Both the position numbers and the translations under genes were made by a program. The notes below the pieces were generated by a model. The model was not told the origin of the DNA, did not search any database, and saw nothing but the letters and a program-made list of their open reading frames with translations. From Candidatus Woesebacteria bacterium (GTDB taxonomy: Bacteria; Patescibacteriota; Microgenomatia; UBA8517), in the NCBI GenBank assembly GCA_026394855.1, contig JAPLZT010000065.1, positions 1 to 21,768 of the forward strand: 21,768 bases of DNA, read 5' to 3'. Shown piece after piece: positions 7,126-15,270 of the stretch; positions within the stretch are counted from its first letter, which is position 1; every line of letters starts with the position of its first letter.

Positions 7126-7313
7126 TACTGTAATATATTGTAACCTGATTTTTTGACTATTTCCTCAAGCATTTTGAAATCGTGTTTTCCCTCGACCTCA
7201 AGTGTTTCTTTTGCATATGAGCATTTGCAGATTATGCCTTTTTCTTCCAAGTCCATTTCGATCAAAGATGCGCAGGATGCACAGTCCAAACCTTTGATTT
7301 TGTATGTTTTCAT
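7125..7313 (-). CDS. CopZ-like heavy-metal-associated (HMA) domain protein
   Basis: This 62-residue cytoplasmic protein has a single ferredoxin-like HMA fold. The metal motif is GLDCASCA (Cys11, Cys14), the same spacing as copper chaperones and the N-terminal domain of the CopA here (GMHCASCA). Two extra cysteines, Cys29 and Cys31 (ICKC), are unusual for CopZ and could widen metal binding or allow dimerisation. It overlaps the permease-like gene stop by 4 nt and the thioredoxin-like gene by 1 nt, so translation is coupled. It likely passes Cu(I) to the ATPase or to CsoR. Confidence 0.88.
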   Translation of the reverse strand: MKTYKIKGLDCASCASLIEMDLEEKGIICKCSYAKETLEVEGKHDFKMLEEIVKKSGYNILQ

Positions 7314-8317
7314 TTAATTACGTTAAAACTTCCTGTGTACATTCCCATACTGCAGGTATAGGTAAGTCTACCCAGCTTTGTGGGTGTAAACTCCATTGTG
7401 TCAGTTCCATCCTGAGAAAGAACCTTGAAGAGGTTAAATTCAGGAATTGCAAAAGCCCTGGCACAGCTTCGCGCGTTTTGAGAAATGAGTATAAGCTTAA
7501 CCGGGATTCCTACTCTAAGCGTATCGACATCTGATTGATATCCTCCGCTTTTGACATATATGGTTGCCTCTTGTTTGCCATTTACAATTTTGGCGATTCC
7601 TGTTTGAGAAGTTTCATTTCCCCCTACAAGAACTTCATAATAATTTTGGATAGTATGAACGGACCCTCTTAATATCTGACCGCTATTAATTGCCATAATT
7701 CCCATTATTGCAATAAAAATTGCAGCGATAATTGAAAAGACCTTGTTTTTAAGAAGGCTAACTGCGGCAAGACCCATTAGGAAGAAAACGGGGGAGGTTC
7801 CCAGGACAAAGAAAAACATTATGGAAGCTCCTGAGATTGCATTCCCACCGGCAATTGCCAGAAGCATCATTGCCTGAGTTATTCCGCAGGGGATAAGTAC
7901 CGTAAGAAAGCCTAAGAGGGCCGGGGTAAAAAATGATTGGGCCTGTGATTTATTTCTGAGAAGCCTCAAGAAAGCTTTTGGCGGTTGTATTACGAAATAT
8001 CTGAAAATCGGATGGATATCTAAAAGTCTGGCGGCAGTTGCCAGCATATAAAGCCCGACAATAAGTTCCAAGTATCCTTGAAATTTTGGGGTAATTTTAA
8101 TGGCAGAACCCAGAAGCCCCAAGATAAATCCCAAGATGGTATAGGAAATAAGTTTTGCCAAAAGAAACATTAATATGCTTTTTTCCTTAATATGTTTTTT
8201 GTCTCCAGTCCCATCAGTGGCTAGAGCGGAAGTTAATAAACCTCCTTGAACAGCAAAACAGGAAAGTCCTCCGGTTGTGAGTCCTGTAATAAAAGGAAGC
8301 CAGATACTGCTAAGCAT
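7310..8317 (-). CDS. TauE/SafE- or DsbD/CcdA-like membrane protein fused to a C-terminal cupredoxin-like domain
   Basis: In this 335-residue protein, residues 1-212 contain about six membrane helices. Cysteines sit in two of them: Cys20 (GGLSCFAVQGG) and Cys144 (LIPCGITQAM). The IPCG motif is the pattern of CcdA/DsbD-type and related TauE/SafE-annotated transporters that carry electrons across the membrane. The tail (about 230-335) is a cupredoxin-like beta domain with candidate copper ligands Cys285 (SCARAF) and CSMGM (Cys322, Met324, Met326). An anchored protein at 10461-10820 carries the same pattern. The likely role is extracytoplasmic copper handling linked to thiol redox. The start has an 8-9-nt leader and no Shine-Dalgarno. 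It is first in the leftward operon, divergent from csoR. Confidence 0.85.
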   Translation of the reverse strand: MLSSIWLPFITGLTTGGLSCFAVQGGLLTSALATDGTGDKKHIKEKSILMFLLAKLISYTILGFILGLLGSAIKITPKFQGYLELIVGLYMLATAARLLDIHPIFRYFVIQPPKAFLRLLRNKSQAQSFFTPALLGFLTVLIPCGITQAMMLLAIAGGNAISGASIMFFFVLGTSPVFFLMGLAAVSLLKNKVFSIIAAIFIAIMGIMAINSGQILRGSVHTIQNYYEVLVGGNETSQTGIAKIVNGKQEATIYVKSGGYQSDVDTLRVGIPVKLILISQNARSCARAFAIPEFNLFKVLSQDGTDTMEFTPTKLGRLTYTCSMGMYTGSFNVIK

Positions 8318-8332
8318 ATTTTGTAATGTGTT

Positions 8333-8341
8333 ATTTTAGCA
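8333..8341 (-). promoter_or_regulatory. Extended -10 (TGCTAAAAT) of the leftward operon
   Basis: Read on the minus strand from 8341 down to 8333. It predicts a start near 8326, giving a leader of about 9 nt before the ATG at 8317. The -35 region is weak. The csoR operator lies about 40 bp upstream of this -10, so the repressor could also affect this promoter. Confidence 0.5.
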
Positions 8342-8376
8342 ATTATCTTTCGGTAAAGTCGATAGGTAAAAGCTTC

Positions 8377-8406
8377 TTGACATACCCCCCCCGGGGGGGA
8401 TAGGAT
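8377..8406 (+). promoter_or_regulatory. csoR promoter, TTGACA-18-TAGGAT
   Basis: A consensus -35 TTGACA (8377-8382) and a -10 TAGGAT (8401-8406) are separated by 18 bp. The predicted start at 8413 is the A of the csoR ATG, giving a leaderless mRNA. The spacer is almost entirely a C8G7 tract that forms the presumed CsoR operator, so repressor binding would block RNA polymerase directly. Confidence 0.72.
8381..8404. promoter_or_regulatory. Putative CsoR operator (C8-G7 palindrome)
   Basis: This 24-bp imperfect palindrome, 10 of 12 positions matching between half-sites, is centred between 8392 and 8393. It consists of TA, eight Cs, seven Gs and (A)TA. CsoR/RcnR-family operators are known for central G/C tracts flanked by AT (TA-C-run-G-run-TA). 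The adjacent gene encodes a CsoR, and the site occupies the spacer of its promoter. Confidence 0.8.
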
Positions 8407-8412
8407 ATTGCA

Positions 8413-8673
8413 ATGAGCCACGATTTTAAGAAAGACGCCTTAAAAAGAATTTTGATAGTTCAGGGCCACCTTGAGAAGGTAAAAAAGATGCTGGAAGATG
8501 ATTCCTATTGTCCTGATGTCATTCACCAAAGTAGAGCAGTACAGGCCGCCCTTAAAAAGGTAGATGAAATTGTTCTTCATGGCCACCTTCATACTTGTGT
8601 TCTTAAAAATGTACACGGAGATGACTCGGAAAAAATGGTCGGGGAGATTGTTGAACTTTTTAAGAAATCGTAA
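8413..8673 (+). CDS. csoR: CsoR-family copper-sensing transcriptional repressor
   Basis: This 86-residue, all-helical protein is of the CsoR (DUF156) family. These proteins bind operator DNA when metal-free and release it on binding Cu(I). The Cu(I) ligand triad is complete: Cys33 (YCPDVIHQ), His58 and Cys62 (HLHTC). The 25- and 29-residue spacing equals that of M. tuberculosis CsoR Cys36/His61/Cys65, which separates it from RcnR or FrmR types. The N-terminal RILIVQGHL helix is the DNA-contacting region. The gene heads the rightward copper operon, and its own promoter holds the presumed operator. It should therefore be autoregulated, with downstream genes derepressed by copper. The start is leaderless. 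Confidence 0.96.
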   Translation: MSHDFKKDALKRILIVQGHLEKVKKMLEDDSYCPDVIHQSRAVQAALKKVDEIVLHGHLHTCVLKNVHGDDSEKMVGEIVELFKKS

Positions 8674-8675
8674 AA

Positions 8676-9043
8676 ATGGGAAAGAAGGTAATTATTGTAG
8701 TTTTTGCGACATTGGCTATATTTGCCGGAGGATTTTATCTTGTAAGCAAGGGCGATAATTCTACTCAGGATTTGTCTTTACCTAAAGTTGAAGCCGCCGA
8801 TGTGCAGGTTTCGTGGCTGGAGACAAAAGAACAAGATTGTATACAATGGAAAGTGGTGCCAAAAACCCGACCATCAATTTTGATATCCCCGGAAAATCAA
8901 CAGCCAAGGTTATAGTTAAATTTGACCCGGCAGCTCATGGCATACAGGGAGCGGGTCCGATTGATAGATCTGTCTTTTTGACATTTGTTGATCCTGTGGG
9001 GGTGAAAGAGGTTAAGTTTTTTGGGGAGGTAGTTCTTCAATGA
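8676..9043 (+). pseudogene. DUF1573-like anchored protein, interrupted by a frameshift with a probable internal deletion
   Basis: The first part (8676 to about 8805) encodes an anchor helix ending in GGFYLVSKGDNS, similar to the anchor of the CPHC protein on the other side of csoR. The second part, in the -1 frame (readable from about 8796 to 9043), matches the C-terminal half of a DUF1573 domain. Its key block is KVIVKFDPAAHGIQGAGPIDRSVF, then a final strand ending FFGEVVLQ. DUF1573 domains normally begin with about 45 residues up to a TSCMCT-type motif, and that block is absent. So the gene seems both deleted and shifted. No slippery heptamer is present to suggest programmed shifting. It starts 2 nt after csoR and overlaps the next gene by 4 nt. 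Confidence 0.65.
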
Positions 9044-9558
9044 AAAAACTATTTATATTTTTCCTGATTTTAGTTTCATTATTCATTATTCACCCGCAAA
9101 AAGCGCTTGCTCATTGTCCCCTCTGTGTTGCAGGTGCTGGAGTTGGGCTGACTCTTTCAAGATGGGTGGGAGTGGATGACTCAATAACCGGTTTATGGAT
9201 GGGAGCTTTCCTTGGAGCAATGTCATTTTGGATCTACTCATCCTTGGTACGGAAAATCAAAAAAACAAATCTAGTATGGTTAAAACCACTAATCTATGTT
9301 TTGGTTTTTGCATCGACCATCTGGTCTTTTTATAAGTTTAATTTGGTTTTAAGAATGGGAAGAATGTTTGGATTAGATAAGCTTACTTTTGGGATTATAG
9401 CCGGTGGCACCGCCTTTTATTTAGTTGATGAAATTAATAATTTAGTAATTCGTATAAAAGGAAAAACGTTTTTTCCTTACCAAAGGATAATTGTGGGACT
9501 TGGAAGCATTTTTTTACTTTCATTTCTTGATTACTACATAATCGGTTATTACATATGA
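9040..9558 (+). CDS. CxxC membrane protein with signal sequence, paralogue of 6321-6737
   Basis: This 172-residue protein has an N-terminal signal-like helix (about 2-24, ending QKALA), then HCPLC immediately after the probable cleavage site. GAGVGLTLSRWVGVDDSITGLWMGA and three further membrane segments follow. Cys27 and Cys30, with His26, would lie at the outer face and make a good Cu(I) or thiol-disulfide site. The paralogue across csoR shares the C-x-x-C, GAG-GL--SRW-GVDD and IKGK--F--Q motifs. It overlaps both neighbours by 4 nt (ATGA), so it is firmly in the csoR-copA operon. The function is unknown; copper transfer between membrane and exported binding proteins is an inference. Confidence 0.85.
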   Translation: MKKLFIFFLILVSLFIIHPQKALAHCPLCVAGAGVGLTLSRWVGVDDSITGLWMGAFLGAMSFWIYSSLVRKIKKTNLVWLKPLIYVLVFASTIWSFYKFNLVLRMGRMFGLDKLTFGIIAGGTAFYLVDEINNLVIRIKGKTFFPYQRIIVGLGSIFLLSFLDYYIIGYYI

Positions 9559-10445
9559 ACATAAAAGCTATCAGAAACAACAAAATATTCAAGGCTGGTT
9601 TGGCTGTCATTCTTGTTTCCGCGGCATTTATTATGGGAGTTGGTTATCAAAGAGTAAGTGAATTGAAAAATCCGACTAAGGCAAATAAAGCTGAGGTCTT
9701 AGCCGATAAGAGTAAGGTTTTGCCTGATGCAGGTTTTACGCTTTCTATCTCCTGGGGCGATTTAGGGCCAAAGTTAATTTCTTTGGGGGTTATTGATAAA
9801 GACAAGTTTGTAAAGGCAGCCAACTTAAACAGTGATGAAGAAAAGATATTAGCAGAAGGAGGGGATGTTCCTATTACAATTAATGCGGACAATGGCCAAT
9901 TTGTGGTTGATCTTCTTTGGGCGATAGGCCTTGCCCAAAAGAGTGACGCTTACGTAAAGGGTCCGATGGGAACTGATTACAAAAAGGATGTAGGTAATTT
10001 TGCTTCTACCGGAGGCTGGACTCTTGCGAAAGGAAAGGCTGTTAATTATCTTGGCAAATACGAGCTTTTTAACTTAACCGATGAACAGCAAGTTAGAGTA
10101 GCCGAAATTGCCAAAAATATATACAGGCCATGCTGCGGGAATTCAACCTGGTTTCCTGACTGCAATCATGGGATGGCGGCTCTTGCAGCAATCGAAATGA
10201 TGGTTGCCAAGGGTCTTAGTAATGACGAAATATATAGGAATGTTTTAAAACTAAATTCCTTCTGGTTTCCTTCAACCTATATGAACATTGCAACCTATTT
10301 TGAAAGAAAGGGAACCAAATGGGATAAAATTGATGCTAAACTGGTACTAGGGTCCGATTACTCATCGGGCCAGGGAGCAGCAAGTATTGCCAAGGAGGTA
10401 GGTCCCGTCCCTGGTTCTTCAGGTGGTGGGAGTTGTGGAGCATAA
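9555..10445 (+). CDS. Cys-rich exported protein of unknown function in the copper operon
   Basis: This 296-residue protein has one N-terminal anchor or signal helix (about 13-31). The rest is soluble and probably extracytoplasmic. The central part (about 58-165) is uncharacterised. A compact Cys/His motif, RPCCGNSTWFPDCNHGMA, supplies Cys193, Cys194, Cys203 and His205. It is followed by helical segments EMMVAKGLSNDEIYRNVLKL and FWFPSTYMNIATYF. The Gly/Ser-rich C-terminus ends SCGA, with Cys294 mobile. These features and the operon suggest metal binding, most likely copper, or a redox-active Cys centre. I cannot name the family. It overlaps the upstream gene by 4 nt and is 15 nt from the cupredoxin gene. 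Confidence 0.85.
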   Translation: MNIKAIRNNKIFKAGLAVILVSAAFIMGVGYQRVSELKNPTKANKAEVLADKSKVLPDAGFTLSISWGDLGPKLISLGVIDKDKFVKAANLNSDEEKILAEGGDVPITINADNGQFVVDLLWAIGLAQKSDAYVKGPMGTDYKKDVGNFASTGGWTLAKGKAVNYLGKYELFNLTDEQQVRVAEIAKNIYRPCCGNSTWFPDCNHGMAALAAIEMMVAKGLSNDEIYRNVLKLNSFWFPSTYMNIATYFERKGTKWDKIDAKLVLGSDYSSGQGAASIAKEVGPVPGSSGGGSCGA

Positions 10446-10460
10446 TAGAGGGGAAGAAAT

Positions 10461-10820
10461 ATGACGCTAGATAAATTACTACTTAGTATAGGAGGTGGCT
10501 TTTTAGTCGTTTTTATTTATTGGTTCTTTTTTGGTAAAAAAGAGGAAGTTTTAGAAGCGGGTGATAGGGTTGATATTATTGTTGATGGGGGATATAAACC
10601 CTCGGTTATAAAAATCAAAAAAAATCAAAAGACTAAAATTTCGCTTTTAAGGAAAGATGAAAATTCTTGTTTGGAAGAGTTCATCTTCCCCGATTTTAAG
10701 ATTAAAAAATATCTTCCTTTAAATGAGAAGGTTGAAATTGAGATTACTTCAACGAAGGTTGGTATGTTTAAATTCCACTGCGGAATGAACATGTTCAACG
10801 GAAAGGTTATAGTCGAATAA
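10461..10820 (+). CDS. Membrane-anchored cupredoxin-like protein
   Basis: This 119-residue protein has an N-terminal helix (about 5-24) followed by a single cupredoxin-like beta-sandwich (about 33-119). Candidate copper ligands are Cys70 (NSCLEEF), His106, Cys107, Met109 and Met111 in [14 protein letters not shown]. This matches SCARAF and TCSMGMYTGSFNV of the C-terminal domain of the permease-like protein encoded left of csoR. The two look like free and fused versions of one domain. The ligand spacing is not that of a type-1 blue copper site, so copper carriage rather than long-range electron transfer is likelier. GAGGGG gives a Shine-Dalgarno. The TAA shares a base with the copA ATG. Confidence 0.87.
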   Translation: MTLDKLLLSIGGGFLVVFIYWFFFGKKEEVLEAGDRVDIIVDGGYKPSVIKIKKNQKTKISLLRKDENSCLEEFIFPDFKIKKYLPLNEKVEIEITSTKVGMFKFHCGMNMFNGKVIVE

Positions 10821-12952
10821 TGAAAACCATAAGCAAAGCTTGGCCAAATAAGAATTTGGTAAGGAAATCATTTCCCATAGTTGGTATGCACTGCGCTTCC
10901 TGCGCAAAACTCATTGAAAGGAAACTGAATAAAACCCCAGGGGTAATTTCTGCAAATGTTAATTATGCAAGCGAGGTTGCAACTCTCGAGGTTGAAAATC
11001 ATGTTAAAGATGGGGACCTTGCAAAAGCGGTTGCAGATGCGGGATATAAAGTAGGAACAAATATTGAAGAAGAAAAAAAGAAAGAACTTCAGAACCTGAA
11101 GGTCAAAATAATCGTTTCATCTATTTTGAGCCTACTTGTTTTTATCGGCAGTTTTCCTGAATGGTTTTCTTTTATTCCTGCCTTATTATCAAATTCCATA
11201 ACGCTTCTTCTCCTTTCTGCACCTGTTCAATTTTGGGCAGGCAAACAGTTTTATTTGGCCACATGGTCGGGACTTAGAAATAGGGCTGCCAGTATGGATA
11301 CTTTAATTGCGGTAGGAACGACTGCTGCCTACGGTTATTCAATTTTATCTATATTAGGAATTACCAAGGGAACTTATTTTGATACTGCTGCAGTTATTAT
11401 CACCCTTATTCTATTGGGAAGGTTTTTGGAAGCAAAAGCAAAGTCCCACACATCAGACGCGATAAAGAAACTTTTGGGTCTTCAGGTTAAAACCGCAAGG
11501 GTATTAAGGGGAGGTAGGGAAATTGATCTTCCGATAGAAGAGGTAAAAGTGGGGGATTTAATCAGGGTAAGGCCGGGAGAAAAAGTACCAACAGACGGAG
11601 AAATTGCAGAAGGCCAATCATCTGTTGATGAATCAATGGTTACGGGAGAATCAATTCCTGTTGAGAAATTTAAAGGGGATATGGTAATAGGGTCAACCCT
11701 TAATAAGAACGGGAGTTTTATCTTTCGGGCCACTAAGGTCGGGAGTGAAACAATGCTTGCCCAGATTGTAGAGATGGTTGCCTCTGCCCAAAGTTCCCGG
11801 GCTCCGATTCAAAGGCTTGCAGATATTGTTTCTTCATATTTTGTTCCCATCGTTCTGATGCTTTCGGTTTTAACCTTTACCATCTGGTTTGATTTAGGGG
11901 AACCAGTCCGTGCACTTATAAATATGGTTGCAGTTTTAATTATTGCCTGCCCCTGCGCCATGGGACTGGCAACCCCTACTGCAATTATGGTGGGAACGGG
12001 AAAGGGAGCAGAAAAGGGTGTCTTGATTAAAGACGCAGAGGCTTTAGAAACTGCACACAAAGTTAAAACAATTATCTTTGATAAGACTGGCACACTCACA
12101 CTCGGGAAGCCAGTCTTAGTCAGCTTTGCTGGTAAGACCGAAACTTTGCAAATAGCGGCAAGTTTGGAACAGGGCTCCGAACATCCTCTTGCCGATGCAA
12201 TCGTTTCTGGAGCAAAGGAAAGAGGTATTAAATTGCTCAAAGTAATAAGTTTTAGAGCTATTTCAGGCAAAGGTATCGAAGGAATAATCAACAATAAAAA
12301 GTACTTTTTTGGCAATCGGGGAGAAAAGAATGAGATGGTTCAAAAATTAGAAAACGAGGGAAAGACAGTTATGCTTCTTGAATCTGGGGAGAAGATTTTA
12401 GGGTACATTGCCGTAGCAGATACCTTGAAAGAAGGAGTTAAAGAGGTAATAAAAGAGCTTGAGAATAAAGGAATTGTTCCTTGGATGGTAACAGGTGACA
12501 ACCAAAGAACAGCTAAAGCAATCGCTAAAGAGGCGGGGATAAAGAATGTTTTGGCAGAGGTTTTACCTGGTCAAAAAGCCAGTAAAGTTAAAGAACTTAA
12601 GGAAAAGTATGGAGTTATAGCCTTTGCCGGAGACGGTATTAATGACGCACCGGCTTTGGCGGCCTCGGATGTCGGAATTGCGATGGGAACAGGAACGGAT
12701 GTTGCAATCGAATCGGCCGGAATAACGCTTATAAATAAAGACATAAGAAGTGTTTTGACGGCGATGAGTTTAAGTAGAGCGACATTATCTGTCATAAAGC
12801 AAAATTTATTCTGGGCATTTGGCTATAACGTAGTATTAATTCCCGCCGCAGCCTTGGGCTACCTAAACCCGATGATTGCAGCTTTTGCCATGGCGGCAAG
12901 CTCTATATCGGTAGTTTTAAACTCATTGAGATTGAAAAAGATTAAGATATAA
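10820..12952 (+). CDS. copA: Cu(I)-exporting P1B-1 ATPase CopA
   Basis: This 710-residue protein pumps Cu(I) out of the cytoplasm using ATP. In order it has one HMA domain (GMHCASCA, Cys25/Cys28), the actuator TGES (275-278), the transmembrane CPC (377-379), the phosphorylation motif DKTGT (421), SEHPL (454-458), TGDN (558-561) and GDGIND (604-609). The last two membrane helices carry Tyr669-Asn670 and MAASS (691-695). CPC, YN and MxxSS together are the signature of the Cu(I) subclass (1B-1) rather than Zn, Co or Cd pumps. It is the final gene of the csoR operon, translationally coupled to the cupredoxin. No hairpin terminator is visible after it. Confidence 0.97.
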   Translation: MKTISKAWPNKNLVRKSFPIVGMHCASCAKLIERKLNKTPGVISANVNYASEVATLEVENHVKDGDLAKAVADAGYKVGTNIEEEKKKELQNLKVKIIVSSILSLLVFIGSFPEWFSFIPALLSNSITLLLLSAPVQFWAGKQFYLATWSGLRNRAASMDTLIAVGTTAAYGYSILSILGITKGTYFDTAAVIITLILLGRFLEAKAKSHTSDAIKKLLGLQVKTARVLRGGREIDLPIEEVKVGDLIRVRPGEKVPTDGEIAEGQSSVDESMVTGESIPVEKFKGDMVIGSTLNKNGSFIFRATKVGSETMLAQIVEMVASAQSSRAPIQRLADIVSSYFVPIVLMLSVLTFTIWFDLGEPVRALINMVAVLIIACPCAMGLATPTAIMVGTGKGAEKGVLIKDAEALETAHKVKTIIFDKTGTLTLGKPVLVSFAGKTETLQIAASLEQGSEHPLADAIVSGAKERGIKLLKVISFRAISGKGIEGIINNKKYFFGNRGEKNEMVQKLENEGKTVMLLESGEKILGYIAVADTLKEGVKEVIKELENKGIVPWMVTGDNQRTAKAIAKEAGIKNVLAEVLPGQKASKVKELKEKYGVIAFAGDGINDAPALAASDVGIAMGTGTDVAIESAGITLINKDIRSVLTAMSLSRATLSVIKQNLFWAFGYNVVLIPAAALGYLNPMIAAFAMAASSISVVLNSLRLKKIKI

Positions 12953-12980
12953 CCTTCTTTTTTGTCAAATCTTTTAGGGG

Positions 12981-13010
12981 TTGACTAACTCTTCCGTGTA
13001 AAGGTATAGT
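12981..13010 (+). promoter_or_regulatory. Promoter TTGACT-18-TATAGT for the thioredoxin operon
   Basis: The -35 TTGACT (12981-12986) and -10 TATAGT (13005-13010) have an 18-bp spacer, in the 71-nt gap after copA. The start is predicted near 13017, 7 nt before the ATG at 13024. The -10 overlaps an in-frame GTG at 13009, which therefore cannot be the start codon of this transcript. Confidence 0.65.
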
Positions 13011-13023
13011 GAAAAAGTTAAAC

Positions 13024-13350
13024 ATGCTAACAATTAATGTAACCGATTCCGATTTTGATGCACAGGTAATTAAAAATAGCCTTCCTGTCTTAGTTGATTT
13101 CTGGGCTCCATGGTGCGGTCCCTGCAAATTAGCCGGACCCATCTTGGAAGAAATATCTGAGGAGTATAAAGACAAACTTGTTATTGCAAAAGTAAATGTT
13201 GATGAAAATAGTCAAATGCCGGGAAAGTATGGAGTAATGTCTATTCCCACTGTAGTTTTATTTAAGGGGGGACAAGAGATTGGCCGTCAGACAGGATTTT
13301 CAGGAAAAGAAGCATATATTGAATTAATTTCGAAAGGTGGTGATATTTAA
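13024..13350 (+). CDS. trxA: Thioredoxin
   Basis: This 108-residue cytoplasmic thioredoxin has the active site WCGPC (Cys31, Cys34), the buried Asp25, and the cis-Pro in MSIPTVVLF. Length and motif order are those of a standard TrxA. It would recycle through the broken thioredoxin reductase gene downstream if that still works. I place the start at ATG 13024 because the upstream in-frame GTG at 13009 lies inside the -10 box and MLTINVTDSDF is a normal family N-terminus. A probable 7-nt leader leaves no room for a Shine-Dalgarno. The TAA shares a base with the next ATG. Confidence 0.93.
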   Translation: MLTINVTDSDFDAQVIKNSLPVLVDFWAPWCGPCKLAGPILEEISEEYKDKLVIAKVNVDENSQMPGKYGVMSIPTVVLFKGGQEIGRQTGFSGKEAYIELISKGGDI

Positions 13351-13541
13351 TGGATCCAAACACAAATCAACAACCAGTTATGACACCACCAGCAGATCAG
13401 CCAGTGGTACCTACAACACCAGTTCAACCACCTATGCCAGAACCAGTGATTCCGGTACAAACACCGGTTGAACCTTCTGTTGAGCCGCAGGTTCCTGAGG
13501 CACCAGCAGTAACTGAAGTTCCGCCATCACCCGCGGTTTAA
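13350..13541 (+). CDS. Proline/valine-rich mini-protein of unknown function
   Basis: This 63-residue protein is dominated by Pro, Val, Gln, Glu and Thr in PxxPVxP-like periods, with no Cys, no Lys or Arg, no membrane segment and no signal. It must be extended and disordered. It starts on the last base of the thioredoxin stop behind a near-perfect Shine-Dalgarno (GGTGGTGAT), so translation is credible despite the low complexity. Similar Pro-rich stretches usually appear as tethers in membrane proteins; here it is free-standing. Its position between thioredoxin and thioredoxin reductase could mean a scaffold or simply a decayed linker. Function unknown. Confidence 0.65.
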   Translation: MDPNTNQQPVMTPPADQPVVPTTPVQPPMPEPVIPVQTPVEPSVEPQVPEAPAVTEVPPSPAV

Positions 13542-13553
13542 TTTTTAACTTAT

Positions 13554-14374
<821 letters not shown>

Positions 14375-14380
14375 AAACAC

Positions 14381-15151
14381 ATGCGAAAATTATTTATTCC
14401 CGCTTTAGTCGTTCTCGCGATTGGTCTTGCATTTTTCTCAGGAACCCTTTGGCAGAAAGTAAAGAATTTGGAGAAAGGTGGAAGTGACACAACGGTCCAA
14501 CCGACAGCAAAAGCTCAACCAACAGTTTCTTTAAATACAATAAAAGATCTGTTCAGTAAAGATCTGATAAAGTTTGGCGATGAAAACAGAAAAGTTATTT
14601 TTGTTGAAATTTCCGATCCGTCCTGTCCATACTGTCATGTGGCGGCGGGTTTAAACCCAGAACTTAATACTCAAATAGGACCACAGTTTAAATTAGTCAA
14701 AGATGGCGGTACTTATGTTGCCCCTGTTCCAGAAATGAGAAAGCTTGTGGATAGCGGAAAAGCGTCGTTTGTCTGGATATATTCTCCGGGACATGGCAAT
14801 GGGGAAATGGGAACAAAAGCACTTTACTGCGCCAACGAAAAAGGCAAATTTTGGGAAGTGCAGGATCTCTTAATGACGGCTAAAGGCTATGATCTTTTAA
14901 ACAATACGATTAAAAATGACAAAACAAAATCAGGAGATCTAGCAGCTTTCCTTAAAAGCGCAGTTGACTCCGTTTTCTTAAAAGAATGTCTTGATAGCGG
15001 AAAATATGATGCCAGACTTGCAAAAGATACCGAAATTGCCGCGACTTTAGGTTTTCAGGGAACTCCGGACTTTTTTGTAAACGATAAAAACTTTGCCGGT
15101 GCATATAGCTACACTGATATAAAATCAGTTGTTGATGCAGCCCTCAAGTAA
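14381..15151 (+). CDS. Membrane-anchored DsbA-like thiol oxidoreductase
   Basis: This 256-residue protein has an N-terminal anchor helix (about 4-22), a Thr/Gln/Ala-rich linker, then a DsbA-type thioredoxin fold. The active site is CPYC (Cys82-Cys85, in DPSCPYCHV) and the cis-Pro segment is GFQGTPDFFVN, both typical of DSBA/thioredoxin_4 proteins. The helical insertion lies between them. It would oxidise or isomerise cysteines in exported proteins, for which the Cys-rich proteins of the copper operon are natural clients. I use ATG 14381 rather than an in-frame TTG at 14363, because the promoter predicts a start at 14381. No DsbB or VKOR partner is visible here. Confidence 0.92.
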   Translation: MRKLFIPALVVLAIGLAFFSGTLWQKVKNLEKGGSDTTVQPTAKAQPTVSLNTIKDLFSKDLIKFGDENRKVIFVEISDPSCPYCHVAAGLNPELNTQIGPQFKLVKDGGTYVAPVPEMRKLVDSGKASFVWIYSPGHGNGEMGTKALYCANEKGKFWEVQDLLMTAKGYDLLNNTIKNDKTKSGDLAAFLKSAVDSVFLKECLDSGKYDARLAKDTEIAATLGFQGTPDFFVNDKNFAGAYSYTDIKSVVDAALK

Positions 15152-15270
15152 TAAGCAAATAAGCAAATTCATAATAATCAAATAAATAACTAAATGTTCT
15201 AATCATTAAATTATTTAAGTCATTCAATCATTTAAAATTTATTTGTAGATTTGTAGATTTGTAGATTTGG
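15152..15270. repeat. AT-rich convergent intergenic with three ATTTGTAG repeats
   Basis: This 119-nt gap between converging genes has no gene. Its notable content is three perfect tandem ATTTGTAG units (15241-15264), preceded by degenerate AAGCAAAT- and TCATTAAATT-like stretches. No hairpin followed by a T-run was found on either strand. Confidence 0.7.

Noticed and set aside
8796..8850. Programmed -1 frameshift in the DUF1573 gene
   Set aside because: There is no X-XXY-YYZ heptamer in register (only a 4-A run), and the missing half-domain would not be restored by a shift.
12953..12980. Rho-independent terminator after copA
   Set aside because: A T-run is present, but no stem of at least five pairs precedes it.
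13009..13023. GTG 13009 as thioredoxin start
   Set aside because: It lies within the -10 hexamer TATAGT of a good promoter; ATG 13024 gives the normal family N-terminus.
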